From Herbaspirillum seropedicae (GTDB lineage: Bacteria > Pseudomonadota > Gammaproteobacteria > Burkholderiales > Burkholderiaceae_D), in NCBI RefSeq assembly GCF_001040945.1, contig NZ_CP011930.1, positions 1,736,001 to 1,800,000 on the forward strand: a stretch of 64,000 nucleotides of DNA. The letters run 5' to 3'. The notes under the pieces are model-generated. The model was given only the letters and a program-made list of their open reading frames with translations, made no database searches and was not told the DNA's origin. A program made the translations under genes and the position numbers. Positions within the stretch are counted from its first letter, which is position 1; the number at the start of each line of letters is the position of its first letter. Positions 18,816 through 28,031 of this stretch are shown piece by piece.

Positions 18816-19712
18816 ATGCACTACAAACACCTCTGGTTTCCCCTCGGCGCAGTGTTGATCTGGGCCGGCAATACTGTCATCAGCAAGATGTCGGCCAGCG
18901 TCATTGCACCGGAAGACATCTCCTTCTATCGCTGGGTGCTGGCGGCGCTGCTGATGTCGCCCTTCCTGGCGCGCCAGACCTGGGCGGCGCGTGCCCAGAT
19001 CCGGCCGCACCTGGGCAAGATCGTGGTGCTCGCGCTGCTGGGCATGGTGCTGTTCCAGAGCCTGGCCTACTTCGCCGCCGCCACGGCCTCGGCCACCAGC
19101 ATGGGCATCATCGCTTCGCTCATGCCGCTGCTGACCCTCGTGCTGAGCATCAAGCTGCTGTCCGAACCGCCCACCGTGGGCACCCTGGGCGGCGGCATCC
19201 TGTCGCTGCTGGGACTGGCGGTGCTGATCGGGCGCGGCCATCCGCTGGCGCTGTTCGAACAGGGCGTGGTCACGGGCGACCTGCTCATGCTGCTGGCCAC
19301 CATCGCCTATGGCCTGTATGGCGTGATGCTGCGCCGCTGGGCCCTGCCGCTGCGGACCTGGCAACTGCTGTACATGCAGGTGCTCATGGCGGTGGTGCTG
19401 CTGTTTCCCGGTTTCGTGCTGGGCCATCACTCGCCGGTCACGCGCGAGAACCTGCCCATCCTGCTCTATGCCGGTATTGCCGCTTCCATCATTTCGCAGT
19501 TCCTGTGGATGCGCGGCGTGGCGTATCTGGGGGCGAGCCGTTGCGCCATCTTCGTGAACCTGATGCCGGTATTTACTGTCATCATTGCCGTGCTGGCGCT
19601 GGGTGAGCAATTGCATGGCTATCATGCCGTGGGCGGCGTCATCACGCTGGGCGGCGTCATCATGGCACAGGTGTTCCGGCAGCGGCTGCGCTGGCGGCGA
19701 CTGCCGGGCTGA
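18816..19712 (+). CDS. EamA/DMT-family exporter
   Basis: An inner-membrane protein of 298 residues with ten hydrophobic helices in two repeated halves, as in EamA (drug/metabolite transporter) proteins. The ATG at 18816 has GAGGA 5 bases upstream. The sequence begins MHYKHLWFPLGAVLIWAGNT and carries a conserved Glu and Pro at the first helix-loop junction (SVIAPEDISFYRW). Such proteins export amino acids or small metabolites; the substrate cannot be stated. It probably belongs to one transcript with the preceding MFS gene. Confidence 0.87.
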   Translation: MHYKHLWFPLGAVLIWAGNTVISKMSASVIAPEDISFYRWVLAALLMSPFLARQTWAARAQIRPHLGKIVVLALLGMVLFQSLAYFAAATASATSMGIIASLMPLLTLVLSIKLLSEPPTVGTLGGGILSLLGLAVLIGRGHPLALFEQGVVTGDLLMLLATIAYGLYGVMLRRWALPLRTWQLLYMQVLMAVVLLFPGFVLGHHSPVTRENLPILLYAGIAASIISQFLWMRGVAYLGASRCAIFVNLMPVFTVIIAVLALGEQLHGYHAVGGVITLGGVIMAQVFRQRLRWRRLPG

Positions 19713-19750
19713 TCTGGCCAGAACAACAAACAGGAAGACAGGAAAGAGAC

Positions 19751-20737
19751 ATGATCGATCCCGAGATGATCGTCAATTGCACGGTCTACAAGAAGGGCAG
19801 GAAGCTGCGCGAGATCAGCCTCGACGAGATCAGCGACGTGCTGGAAGAGGAGGGTACCTTCGTCTGGCTGGGCCTCTTGGAGCCCAACGTCGAGCTGATG
19901 AACAAGATCAAGGAAGAATTCTGCCTGCACGAGCTGGCCGTGGAAGACGCCTACGCCGCCCACCAGCGCCCCAAGATCGAGGAGTATGGCGACACCCTCT
20001 TCGTGGTCCTGCACACGGCCCAGCTGACCGGCGGCGAAGTGCAGTTCGGCGAGACCCACATCCTCACCGGCCCGCGCTTCGTGGTCACGGTGCGCCATGG
20101 CGCCTCGCGCAGCTATGCCAAGGTGCGCGAACACTGCGAGATGCTGCCCGAGCGCCTGGTGCGCGGCCCCAGCTTCGTGCTCTATTCCATCATGGACTTC
20201 GTGGTGGACAACTACCGTCCCATCATGGACGACCTCGAAGCCAAGTTCAGCCAGTACGAAGAACAGCTCTTCAATCCCGGCACCATCAGCGGCAAGGCCT
20301 ACCTGCAGGAGCTGTACCAGTTGAAGCGCCAACTGATCCGCCTGCGCTCGGCGGCCTCGCCGCTGCTGGACGTCTGCACGCAATTGCTGCGCTTCCACGA
20401 GGGCCTCATCACCAAGGACGGCAAGGCCTACTTCCGCGACATCTACGACCACGTGGTGCGCTTCATCGATACCGGCGACCGCCTGCGGGAAATGGTGGAA
20501 TCGGCCGTGCAGATCAACCTGGCCCAGGTCACCATCCACCAGAACGAGATCGTGCAGACCCTGGCCGGCTGGGGTGCGATCCTGGCCATCCCGACCATGA
20601 TCTTCAGTCTCTACGGGATGAACTTCGCCCATATGCCGGGCCTGTCGTGGGAATGGAGCTTCCCGCTGGTGTTGGGCGGCATCGTCAGCGCCTGCACGCT
20701 GCTGTGGCGGCGGCTGCGCAAGGCCGGCTGGCTCTGA
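19751..20737 (+). CDS. corA: magnesium/cobalt transporter CorA family
   Basis: A 328-residue protein with a large cytoplasmic N-terminal domain containing long helices and two C-terminal TM segments separated by the diagnostic YGMNF motif near residue 293. CorA forms pentameric Mg2+ channels in the inner membrane. The upstream sequence has AGGAAGACAGGAAAGAGAC before the ATG, giving a good ribosome site. A very stable palindromic hairpin follows the gene. It may be cotranscribed with the EamA exporter (38 bases upstream). Confidence 0.93.
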   Translation: MIDPEMIVNCTVYKKGRKLREISLDEISDVLEEEGTFVWLGLLEPNVELMNKIKEEFCLHELAVEDAYAAHQRPKIEEYGDTLFVVLHTAQLTGGEVQFGETHILTGPRFVVTVRHGASRSYAKVREHCEMLPERLVRGPSFVLYSIMDFVVDNYRPIMDDLEAKFSQYEEQLFNPGTISGKAYLQELYQLKRQLIRLRSAASPLLDVCTQLLRFHEGLITKDGKAYFRDIYDHVVRFIDTGDRLREMVESAVQINLAQVTIHQNEIVQTLAGWGAILAIPTMIFSLYGMNFAHMPGLSWEWSFPLVLGGIVSACTLLWRRLRKAGWL

Positions 20738-20751
20738 GGCCGGTCGGCGCA

Positions 20752-20780
20752 ACAGGGTGCGGCAAATTGCCGCACCCTGT
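20752..20780. terminator. perfect 14-bp hairpin after corA
   Basis: ACAGGGTGCGGCAA (20752-20765) and TTGCCGCACCCTGT (20767-20780) are perfectly complementary around a single base. There is no T tract on either strand, so it may act as a 3' stabiliser or a Rho-assisted end rather than a canonical terminator. Confidence 0.6.
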
Positions 20781-20860
20781 GCCGGGCGTCCGCCCCACCG
20801 CTCGCTGACCCGCATGGCGCCTGGTCTGGCGCCTTTCCTCATGCCGCGCAGTCCGTTCTA

Positions 20861-20873
20861 AATGCGAGTCATT
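20861..20873. promoter_or_regulatory. Fur-box-like element upstream of the TonB receptor
   Basis: AATGCGAGTCATT matches the Fur core AATGATAATCATT at 10 of 13 positions and keeps the AATG-N5-CATT symmetry. It sits immediately upstream of the -35 of the receptor operon. Confidence 0.4.
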
Positions 20874-20877
20874 CCAC

Positions 20878-20906
20878 TTGTAAAATGCAACTTTGTTGCA
20901 TAAAAT
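20878..20906 (+). promoter_or_regulatory. promoter of TonB receptor/ABC operon with internal palindrome
   Basis: A -35 TTGTAA (20878-20883) and a -10 TAAAAT (20901-20906) are separated by 17 bases. The spacer is occupied by the palindrome ATGCAACTTTGTTGCAT (20885-20901), placed where a bound repressor would block polymerase. The ATG of the receptor is 90 bases downstream. Confidence 0.55.
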
Positions 20907-20995
20907 GCCGGGCCTGGCCGGTCACGCCGACCGCCATGTCTTGCGGCACAGGTCCGTCCCACTGCCGCAGCACGCCATAACGACAAGGGAAGAAG

Positions 20996-23113
20996 ATGAA
21001 GATGACCGCATTGCGCGCGGCCGTGCTGGGCGCGTTGGCGCTGGGCCAGACGCCGTCCGTGAGCTGGGCTGCCGATGCCGCCGGCAAGCAGGAGGGAGAC
21101 CTGGGCGAGATCGTGGTGACCGGGCAGGGCGAGCGCCAGCAGTATCGCCAGAGCAGCACCAGCAGCGCCACCCGCACCGAGACACCCCTGCAGGAATTGC
21201 CGCAGTCGGTGCAGGTGGTCTCGCGCCAGTTGATCGATGATCTTGCCGCGACCCGGCTCGATGATGTGCTGCTCTACGTGAGCGGCGTGGCCAGGCAGAA
21301 CAACTTCGGCGGGCTCTGGGACAACTATTCCATCCGTGGTTTTTCCGGCAGTGAAAACGGCGGCATGAACATCCTCTGGAACGGCTTCGCCTCCAATCGC
21401 GGCTATGCACCGCCGCGTGATATGGCCAATGTGGAGAGCGTGGACTTCCTCAAGGGGCCAGCTGCGGCCCTGTATGGCAACAGCGAGCCGGGCGGGACCA
21501 TCAACGTCGTGACCAAGAAGCCGCAATTCAAGTCCGCCAATGCGCTGGACCTGTCCATCGGCAGCAACGACGCCTATCGCAGCGCGGTCGATTCCACCGG
21601 GGCGCTCAGCAGCACCGTGGCCTACCGCCTCAATGCCGCCATGGAGCACAAGGGCAGCATGCGCGACCAGGTCCGCAGCGAGCGCGAATTCTTCGCGCCG
21701 GCCTTCACCTGGCTGCTGACCGAGAACACGATACTGAACTACGAAGGCGAGTTCCTGCGTCAGAAGGCGCCGCTGGATCGCGGCATTGTCGCAGTCAATG
21801 GCAATGCCGGCGTGCTGCCGGTGTCGCGCTTCCTGGGCGAGCCCAATGACGGCGACATCAAGATGCAGAACCAGAATCACCTGTTGACGCTGGAGCAGCG
21901 CCTCAACGAGAACTGGCATCTGCGCACCGGTATCTTCCACAAGGAAGGCAGCCTGGATGGCTATTCCACCGAGGCCTTTGCGCTGCAAGCCGACAATGCC
22001 ACGCTGCGGCGCCAGCGCCGCTATCGCGACTACAGCTGGCACGATACCTCGCTGCAGGCCGAGATCGGCGGCAAGTTCGCCACCGCTGGCGTCGGCCATG
22101 AAGTACTGGTGGGAACCGAGGTGGACTGGCTCACGCTGGATCAGCGCATGCTGCGCATCAATCCCAGCAACGTCGCCCCCTACGCGGTCAATATCTACAA
22201 CCCCGTCTATGGCCAGGCCCAGCCGACGCCCACGGCCAATACCGATACCAGCGAGCGCCAGATCAGCACCGGCCTCTACCTGCAAGACCAGCTCAGTCTG
22301 TCCGAGCGCTGGAGGCTGCTGGCCGGCGTGCGCGCCGATGCTTTCCGTTCCACGCTCAACAACCTGCGCAATGGCGCCGTCACCCGCCAGGACAAGCACG
22401 CCTACTCGCCACGCCTGGGCCTGACCTACCTGCTTACTCCATCCTGGTCGGTCTACGTCAGCGCCAGCAAGTCCTTCCGTCCCAACAGCGGCAGCGACGT
22501 CAGCGGCAATGCCTTCAGCCCCGAGACCTCGCGGGCCGCAGAAGCCGGCCTGAAATTCCAGAGCGAGGACAAGCGCAGCGGCGCGACCCTGGCGGTCTTC
22601 GATATCACCAAGCAGAACGTGCTGACGACCGATCCGGCCAATCCCAACTTTTCGATTGCCGCTGGCGAGGTCCGCAGCAAGGGCGTGGAGCTCGATGCCA
22701 ACGCCAGGCTGGGCCACCACTGGCGCGTGACCGGCAACCTGGCCTATACCGACGCCTACGTCAGCCGGGACAACACCTTGCCAGTGGGTTCGCGGCTGGT
22801 GAATATCCCGCGCAGCTCCGCCAGCCTGCTGGCCGTGTTCGAGGATGCCGATGCGCACGGTGCGCCCTATGGCGTGGGCGGTGGCCTGAACTATGTGGGC
22901 CGGCGCACGGGCGATCAGGCCGGCAGCTTCATGCTGCCCAGTTACGTCACGGCCCGGGCATTGGCCTATTGGCAGTTCACGCCGAAGATGAAGCTCTCGC
23001 TGGACGTCAATAATCTCTTCAACAAGCGTTACTACAGCAGTTCCTACAACAGCCTGTGGATCATGCCTGGCGACGAGCGCAATGCGACGCTGGCGCTCAA
23101 TATCAAGTTCTGA
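20996..23113 (+). CDS. TonB-dependent outer-membrane receptor (siderophore type)
   Basis: A 705-residue gated beta-barrel for energised uptake of a metal chelate. A signal peptide ends near SWA-ADAAG (residue 26). The mature protein has a TonB-box-like EIVVTG, a plug domain (PLQELPQSVQVVSRQLIDD, SIRGF) and a 22-strand barrel that ends in aromatic NIKF. No N-terminal signalling (STN) domain is present. It is the first gene of an operon that continues into a Nik/Dpp-type ABC importer with almost no intergenic space, so receptor and importer probably handle one substrate. A Fur-like box precedes it. Confidence 0.92.
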   Translation: MKMTALRAAVLGALALGQTPSVSWAADAAGKQEGDLGEIVVTGQGERQQYRQSSTSSATRTETPLQELPQSVQVVSRQLIDDLAATRLDDVLLYVSGVARQNNFGGLWDNYSIRGFSGSENGGMNILWNGFASNRGYAPPRDMANVESVDFLKGPAAALYGNSEPGGTINVVTKKPQFKSANALDLSIGSNDAYRSAVDSTGALSSTVAYRLNAAMEHKGSMRDQVRSEREFFAPAFTWLLTENTILNYEGEFLRQKAPLDRGIVAVNGNAGVLPVSRFLGEPNDGDIKMQNQNHLLTLEQRLNENWHLRTGIFHKEGSLDGYSTEAFALQADNATLRRQRRYRDYSWHDTSLQAEIGGKFATAGVGHEVLVGTEVDWLTLDQRMLRINPSNVAPYAVNIYNPVYGQAQPTPTANTDTSERQISTGLYLQDQLSLSERWRLLAGVRADAFRSTLNNLRNGAVTRQDKHAYSPRLGLTYLLTPSWSVYVSASKSFRPNSGSDVSGNAFSPETSRAAEAGLKFQSEDKRSGATLAVFDITKQNVLTTDPANPNFSIAAGEVRSKGVELDANARLGHHWRVTGNLAYTDAYVSRDNTLPVGSRLVNIPRSSASLLAVFEDADAHGAPYGVGGGLNYVGRRTGDQAGSFMLPSYVTARALAYWQFTPKMKLSLDVNNLFNKRYYSSSYNSLWIMPGDERNATLALNIKF

Positions 23114-23115
23114 GG

Positions 23116-24744
23116 ATGGTCTTGGCTAGTCAACCACCTTCGCGCAAACGGCGCGATCTGTTGCTCTTCACGCCGCTGGCGGCCACGCTGTCCGCCAGCC
23201 CCTGGCACGCGGCGCTGGCCCATGGGGATGAGGCCGGTCATGCGCACGGCGACATCGCACACGCCGGCAAGGACATGCTGACCGTGGTGGGGCCGTGGGA
23301 GCTGACCGGACTCGATCCCACCCGCTCGGGCTACATGTTCGCCCGCATGGAGGTGCTGGAAACCTTGCTGGAAGTGGACGATGCCGGCCAGCTCCAGCCC
23401 TCCGTGGCCAGCGCCTGGAGCGTCAGCGCCGACGGTCTGCAATGGCGTTTCGTCTTGCGCAGCGGGCTGCGCTACCACGACGGCTCGGCGCTCACGCCGG
23501 CCAGCATCCTGGCCTGCCTGCAACGGGCGCAGGCGCGTCCGGGCGTGCTGCGCCTGGCCGATATCGCCGCCCTCCGTGTGGAGGGGCAGACCCTGGTGGT
23601 CGTGCTGCGCCGTCCCTTCGGTCCGCTGCCTTATCTGCTGACCCATTACACCACCCAGATCCTGGCGCCGGCCAGCTTCGATGCGCAGGGCAATGTGGTG
23701 GCCATCATCGGCAGCGGCCCCTTCCGTATCCGTTCCATCGCCTTGCCGCAGCAGTTCGAGGTCGAACGGGTTGCGGGCAGCGTTTCTGGCAGCGGGGCGG
23801 GCAGCGATGTGGGCAAGGTGGTCCAGCGTGCCCGCTACATCAGCGTCTCGCGTGCGGAGACGCGTACGTTGCTGGTCCAGAGCGGCCAGGCCGACCTGGC
23901 CTTCTCGCTGGACCCGCCCAGCATCCGCGCCCTGCAGGATAGCCCGCGCGCCAGCCTGCTCTCGGCCATGCTGCCGCGTACCACCCTCCTCAAGCTCAAT
24001 GCCGGCCATCCGCTGCTGGCCGATGTGCGGGTGCGCCGCGCCATCTCCCTGTGCATCGAGCGCGAGGGCATCGCCCGCGCCTTGCTGCGCGATCCCGACC
24101 TGGGCGCTACGCAACTCTTTCCGCCGTCGCTGGCGCGCTGGCACGACGCCGCACTGGCGCCCTTGCGCACCAACCTGCAGCAGGCGCGCAGCCTGCTGGA
24201 CCAGGCCGGCTGGCGGCCTGGCAGTGATGGCGTGCGGCGTCGCGATGGCCAGCGCATGGCGCTGAACCTGACCACCTTCGTGGATCGCCCTGAGCTGCCG
24301 CTCATCGCCACGGCCTTGCAGGAAGAGATGCGCCAGATCGGCATGGCGGTGCGGGTGGTGATCGGCAACTCCAGCGACATCCCCGCCGGCCATCGCAGCG
24401 GCCAGTTGCAGATGGCGCTGGCCGCGCGCAACTACGGCAATCTGCCCGATCCGGTGGCCAGCCTCTTGCAGGACTTTGGCCCGCAAGGCGGCGACTGGGG
24501 CGCGATGGGCTGGGACAACCAGGAAGTGCCGGCCCTGCTGGCGCGCCTTGCCGCAACGCCCGCTGACGCCGCCGCCAAGGGCAACGCCGAGCGCGCACGC
24601 ATCGTGGCGCTGCTGCAAGAGCAGTTGCCGGTGATCCCGGTGGTCTGGTATCGCCAGACCTGCGCCGTGAGCCGGCGCGTACGCGGCGCCAGCATCGATC
24701 CCTTTGAACGCAGTTACCGGATTTCTTCATTGCAATGGACCTGA
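23116..24744 (+). CDS. ABC transporter substrate-binding protein, NikA/DppA family, probable Tat substrate
   Basis: A family 5 solute-binding protein of about 542 residues. The N-terminus has a twin-arginine-like signal (RKRRDLLLFTP) followed by a hydrophobic stretch ending AALA. The mature protein opens with a His-rich segment (HGDEAGHAHGDIAHAG) that could bind metal. The body has the family pattern LDPTRSGYMFARMEVLETLLEVD. The start is ATG 23116, two bases after the receptor stop; TTG 23122 has better spacing from GAGG and is an alternative. It overlaps the next permease by 10 bases. A metal or metal-chelate ligand (nickel, cobalt, opine-type) is inferred from His content, Tat export and the linked TonB receptor. 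Confidence 0.87.
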   Translation: MVLASQPPSRKRRDLLLFTPLAATLSASPWHAALAHGDEAGHAHGDIAHAGKDMLTVVGPWELTGLDPTRSGYMFARMEVLETLLEVDDAGQLQPSVASAWSVSADGLQWRFVLRSGLRYHDGSALTPASILACLQRAQARPGVLRLADIAALRVEGQTLVVVLRRPFGPLPYLLTHYTTQILAPASFDAQGNVVAIIGSGPFRIRSIALPQQFEVERVAGSVSGSGAGSDVGKVVQRARYISVSRAETRTLLVQSGQADLAFSLDPPSIRALQDSPRASLLSAMLPRTTLLKLNAGHPLLADVRVRRAISLCIEREGIARALLRDPDLGATQLFPPSLARWHDAALAPLRTNLQQARSLLDQAGWRPGSDGVRRRDGQRMALNLTTFVDRPELPLIATALQEEMRQIGMAVRVVIGNSSDIPAGHRSGQLQMALAARNYGNLPDPVASLLQDFGPQGGDWGAMGWDNQEVPALLARLAATPADAAAKGNAERARIVALLQEQLPVIPVVWYRQTCAVSRRVRGASIDPFERSYRISSLQWT

Positions 24745-25709
24745 ACCGTTTTCTTTCCGCCCGCAGCGGCCAGCGGCTGGCGGCGGCCCTGGTGCCGCGA
24801 CTGTTGCAGGCCGTCCTGGTGGCCCTGCTGGTGGGTACGCTGTGCTTCTTCATGACGCGCATGCTGCCTGGCGACATGGCCTATCGCATCGCTGCGGGCC
24901 GCTACGGCTATGACATGGTCACCACCGAGGCCGCCTTGGCCGTGCGCGATGAACTGGGGCTGGACCGGCCCTGGTTCATGGCCTTGTCGGAGTGGTGGAG
25001 CCGCCTGCTGCACCTGGACCTGGGCGTCTCCCAGGTCAGCTCCCAGCCGGTGCTGGCGGAGATCGCCCATCAGCTCGGTCCGACACTGCGCCTGTCGCTG
25101 CTGGCGATGGCCTTGTCGCTGCTGGTCGGACCGACCCTGGGCGTGCTGGCGGGACTGCATCCCGGCCGCTGGCTGGACCGCGCCACGCTGGCGCTGTCGG
25201 TGGGCTTGCGGGCCTTGCCGTCCTTCCTGCTGGGGCTGATCCTGGTCTTGCTGTTCTCGGTGCAGCTGGGCGCCTTGCCCGCCGCCGGCCATGGCGACCA
25301 TGGCGGCATCCTGCTGCCGGCGCTGACGCTGGCGTTGGGCTTGGCCGCCGTGTCTTGCCGGGTAGCGCGCGATGCCATGGTGCAGGTACGGCAGTCGGCG
25401 TACTTTGCCTTCGCCCTGACCAAGGGCCTCTCGCCAGCCCAGGCGCTGGCGCGCCACGGCCTGCGCAATGTCGCTGCCCCCGTCACTGCCTACCTGGGCG
25501 TGCAACTGGTCATGCTGGTCGAAGGCGTGGTGCTGGTGGAGACCATCTTCGCCTGGCCCGGCATCGGCCATGCGCTGGTGCATGCGATCTTTGGCCGCGA
25601 TGTGCCGATGATCCAGGGCACGGCCCTGGTGCTGGGCCTGATGTTCGTTCTGTTCAACGCGCTGGTCGATGCGGCCTGCGCCTTTCTTGATCCGCGAGGC
25701 CGCGCATGA
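24735..25709 (+). CDS. ABC transporter permease, NikB/DppB family
   Basis: An inner-membrane permease of 324 residues with about six TM helices. It has the DppB-type N-terminus (TLCFFMTRMLPGDMAYRIA) and the EAA loop region (ALTKGLSPAQALARHGLRN) that contacts the ATPase. It overlaps the binding-protein gene by 10 bases and the next permease by four (ATGA). It pairs with the downstream NikC-like permease to form the channel. Confidence 0.92.
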   Translation: MDLNRFLSARSGQRLAAALVPRLLQAVLVALLVGTLCFFMTRMLPGDMAYRIAAGRYGYDMVTTEAALAVRDELGLDRPWFMALSEWWSRLLHLDLGVSQVSSQPVLAEIAHQLGPTLRLSLLAMALSLLVGPTLGVLAGLHPGRWLDRATLALSVGLRALPSFLLGLILVLLFSVQLGALPAAGHGDHGGILLPALTLALGLAAVSCRVARDAMVQVRQSAYFAFALTKGLSPAQALARHGLRNVAAPVTAYLGVQLVMLVEGVVLVETIFAWPGIGHALVHAIFGRDVPMIQGTALVLGLMFVLFNALVDAACAFLDPRGRA

Positions 25710-26542
25710 GTACCTTGTCGTCTTCCCTGCCGCTGCTGGAGCAGGCTGGCCCACGGCGCTGGAGCGCGGGGCAGTGGAGCGGGCTGGTCTTGCTGCTGCT
25801 GGTGGCCGGCTTTGCCTTGCTGGGGCCGCTTGTCATCGATACCGATCCGGCCCGCCAGCAACTGGCGCGCTACCTGGAAACGCCCAGCCTGGCCGAGCCG
25901 CTGGGCTTCGATCAGCTGGGGCGCAGCATGCTGGCGCGGCTGGCGCATGGGGCGCGGCTGTCCTTGTCGCTGGCGCTGCTGAGCGTGCTCTCGGCGGCCA
26001 TCCCGGGCAGCCTCATCGGCCTGCTGGCGGCCTGGTGCGGCGGCTGGACCGAGCGCGTGCTGGCGGCGCTGGCCGATGCCGTGCTGGCCTTGCCGGGGCT
26101 GTTGCTGGTGCTGCTGCTGGCCGCCTTTGCACCGGGGGGATTCTGGCCCTTGTACGTGGGCATCTCGCTGGCGCTGTGGGTGGAGTATTTCCGCGTGGTC
26201 CGGGCGGCCAGCCGCATCCTGCTGGCCAGTCCGCAGGTGGAAGCGTCGCGCCTGCTGGGCTTCGGCGCGCTCTATATCGTCCGCTGCCATCTCTTGCCGG
26301 CCTTGCTGCCGCGCCTGTTGACGCTGGTGCGCTTCGGCCTGGCCGGTGCGGTGCTGGCGATGTCGGCGCTGGGCTTCGTCGGCGTCGGCCTGCAGCCGCC
26401 CACGCCGGAACTGGGCGTGATGATGATCGAACTGTTGCCGTATTACCGCGAGGCCCCGTGGCTGGTGGCCTCGCCGGTGCTGGTGCTATTCCTTGGCTTG
26501 CTGGGTCTGCTGCTGCTGTCGTCGCAAGGGGAGGCCGCATGA
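25706..26542 (+). CDS. ABC transporter permease, NikC/DppC family
   Basis: The second permease, 278 residues. It shows the DppC features: an N-terminal TM, then LGFDQLGRSMLARLAHGARLSL, and the coupling loop ASRLLGFGALYIVRCHLLPA. It overlaps both neighbours by four bases, so translation of the whole importer is coupled. Confidence 0.92.
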   Translation: MSTLSSSLPLLEQAGPRRWSAGQWSGLVLLLLVAGFALLGPLVIDTDPARQQLARYLETPSLAEPLGFDQLGRSMLARLAHGARLSLSLALLSVLSAAIPGSLIGLLAAWCGGWTERVLAALADAVLALPGLLLVLLLAAFAPGGFWPLYVGISLALWVEYFRVVRAASRILLASPQVEASRLLGFGALYIVRCHLLPALLPRLLTLVRFGLAGAVLAMSALGFVGVGLQPPTPELGVMMIELLPYYREAPWLVASPVLVLFLGLLGLLLLSSQGEAA

Positions 26543-28020
26543 ACGCTTCCCTGCCACTGGACGCCCTGCGCGTCGAGGACCTCACCGTCTGGCATGGCCA
26601 GCAACCACTGGTGGGCGGCGTCAGCTTTGCCGTCCCTGTCGGCGGCGTGCTGAGCTTGCTGGGCGAGAGCGGTTCGGGCAAGTCGCTGCTGGCCCAGGCC
26701 ATCATGGGTAATCTGCCGGCCAGCCTGCGCGCCACCGGTTCCATTTCCCTGGCGGGTCAGTACAGTGACGCCGCCGATGGCCGCAGCCGCCAGAGCGGCT
26801 GGGGACGACGCATTGCCTTGCTGCCGCAGGAGCCCTGGCTGGCGCTGGACCCGACCATGACCGTGGCGCGCCAGGTCGCCGAGACCTATGAGCTGGTGAG
26901 CCAGAGCGCGCCTGACCAGCAGAACGAGAGCCTGCGCCGTGCGCGCAGCCAGGCCGCTGCCTCGGCCCGACGCGCCCTGGCCAGCCTGGGCCTGGAAGCC
27001 GCCGCCGACAAGTATCCCTTCATGATCTCGGGCGGCATGGCCCAGCGCGTCGCCTTCCTGGCCACCCATGCGGCCGGGGCGCCGCTGATGATCATCGACG
27101 AACCTACAAAGGGACTGGACGTGGATCGCCGCGGCGAAGTGCTGGCCCTGTTGCAGGCCGCACAGGCTGAGGGCGTGAGCCTGTTGTGCATCACCCATGA
27201 TGTCTGGCTGGCGCGCGCCCTGGGTGGGCAACTGGCGGTGCTGCAAGACGGCGCGATGGTCGAGCAGGGCAGTGCAGAGGCGCTGCTGGCGCAGCCGCGA
27301 CATGCCTACACGCGCCGCCTGCTGGGCGCCGATCCGGCATGCTGGCCGCTGCCCGAGGTACGTACACCCCGCGCGGATGCCGCTGTCATCGCCGAGTTGC
27401 GCGAGATCAGCAAGTCCTTCGGCGAGCAGGCCTTGTTCGCGGGCGTCAGCGCCCGTCTCCATGCCGGTGAGGTGGTGGCCGTCAGCGGTCCCAGCGGTTC
27501 GGGCAAGACCAGTCTGGGCAACATCCTGCTGGGCCTGCTGCAACCGGATAGCGGCCAGGTCCTCCGGGCGCCGGGCTTGCCGCGCACGGCCTTCCAGAAG
27601 ATCTACCAGGACCCGGCCGCCGCGTTCGCGCCGAGCATTCCGCTGCGGCGCTCCCTGCAGGATCTGGTGCGCCTGCATGGTCTGCCGTGGCAGGAACTGG
27701 AAGCCTTGCTGGAGCGCATGCGCATCGCCCCGGCGCTGCTGGATCGCCTGCCGCGCCAGGTCTCGGGCGGCGAGCTGCAACGCATTGCGCTGGCGCGGGT
27801 GCTGTTGATGAAGCCGGCGCTGATCTTTGCCGACGAACCGACCTCGCGACTGGATCCGCTGACCCAGCAGGAAGTGATGGCGTTACTGGTGGAGCAGGCC
27901 AGGGCGGTGGGCAGCGCGGTACTGCTGGTGACGCACGATGCCGACATCGTGCGCTGCGTGGCCGACCGTCGCCTGACGCTGTCGCCGGCGGGCCAGTCCC
28001 AGTCCCAACCCGCCCACTGA
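26539..28020 (+). CDS. ABC transporter ATP-binding protein with two fused ATPase domains (NikD-NikE/DppD-DppF type)
   Basis: A 493-residue protein with two complete ATPase cassettes in tandem. Domain 1 has Walker A GESGSGKS near residue 40, signature SGGMAQR and Walker B LMIIDEPTKGLD. Domain 2 has Walker A GPSGSGKT near 318, signature VSGGELQRIALARV and Walker B LIFADEPTSRLD. Separate nikD/nikE genes are fused here, which fixes the two subunits at 1:1. The start at 26539 is set by the ATGA overlap with the permease; an open frame extends upstream inside the permease gene but is a shadow. The operon ends 11 bases before a convergent gene. Confidence 0.93.
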   Translation: MNASLPLDALRVEDLTVWHGQQPLVGGVSFAVPVGGVLSLLGESGSGKSLLAQAIMGNLPASLRATGSISLAGQYSDAADGRSRQSGWGRRIALLPQEPWLALDPTMTVARQVAETYELVSQSAPDQQNESLRRARSQAAASARRALASLGLEAAADKYPFMISGGMAQRVAFLATHAAGAPLMIIDEPTKGLDVDRRGEVLALLQAAQAEGVSLLCITHDVWLARALGGQLAVLQDGAMVEQGSAEALLAQPRHAYTRRLLGADPACWPLPEVRTPRADAAVIAELREISKSFGEQALFAGVSARLHAGEVVAVSGPSGSGKTSLGNILLGLLQPDSGQVLRAPGLPRTAFQKIYQDPAAAFAPSIPLRRSLQDLVRLHGLPWQELEALLERMRIAPALLDRLPRQVSGGELQRIALARVLLMKPALIFADEPTSRLDPLTQQEVMALLVEQARAVGSAVLLVTHDADIVRCVADRRLTLSPAGQSQSQPAH

Positions 28021-28031
28021 ATGCGCGGGTC

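Noticed and set aside
17373..19625. A 750-codon minus-strand ORF opposite the MFS and EamA genes
   Set aside because: It spans two clear membrane-protein genes on the other strand, and its own translation is low-complexity His/Gln/Arg sequence.
20752..20780. The perfect 14-bp palindrome after corA as a canonical Rho-independent terminator or a mobile-element end
   Set aside because: No T tract follows on either strand and no second copy was noticed, so it is recorded only as a stable hairpin.
26180..26540. An extended start for the double ATPase gene (open frame back to 25669)
   Set aside because: The upstream part reads through the permease gene in another frame. The ATGA overlap at 26539 and the normal ATPase N-terminus mark the real start.
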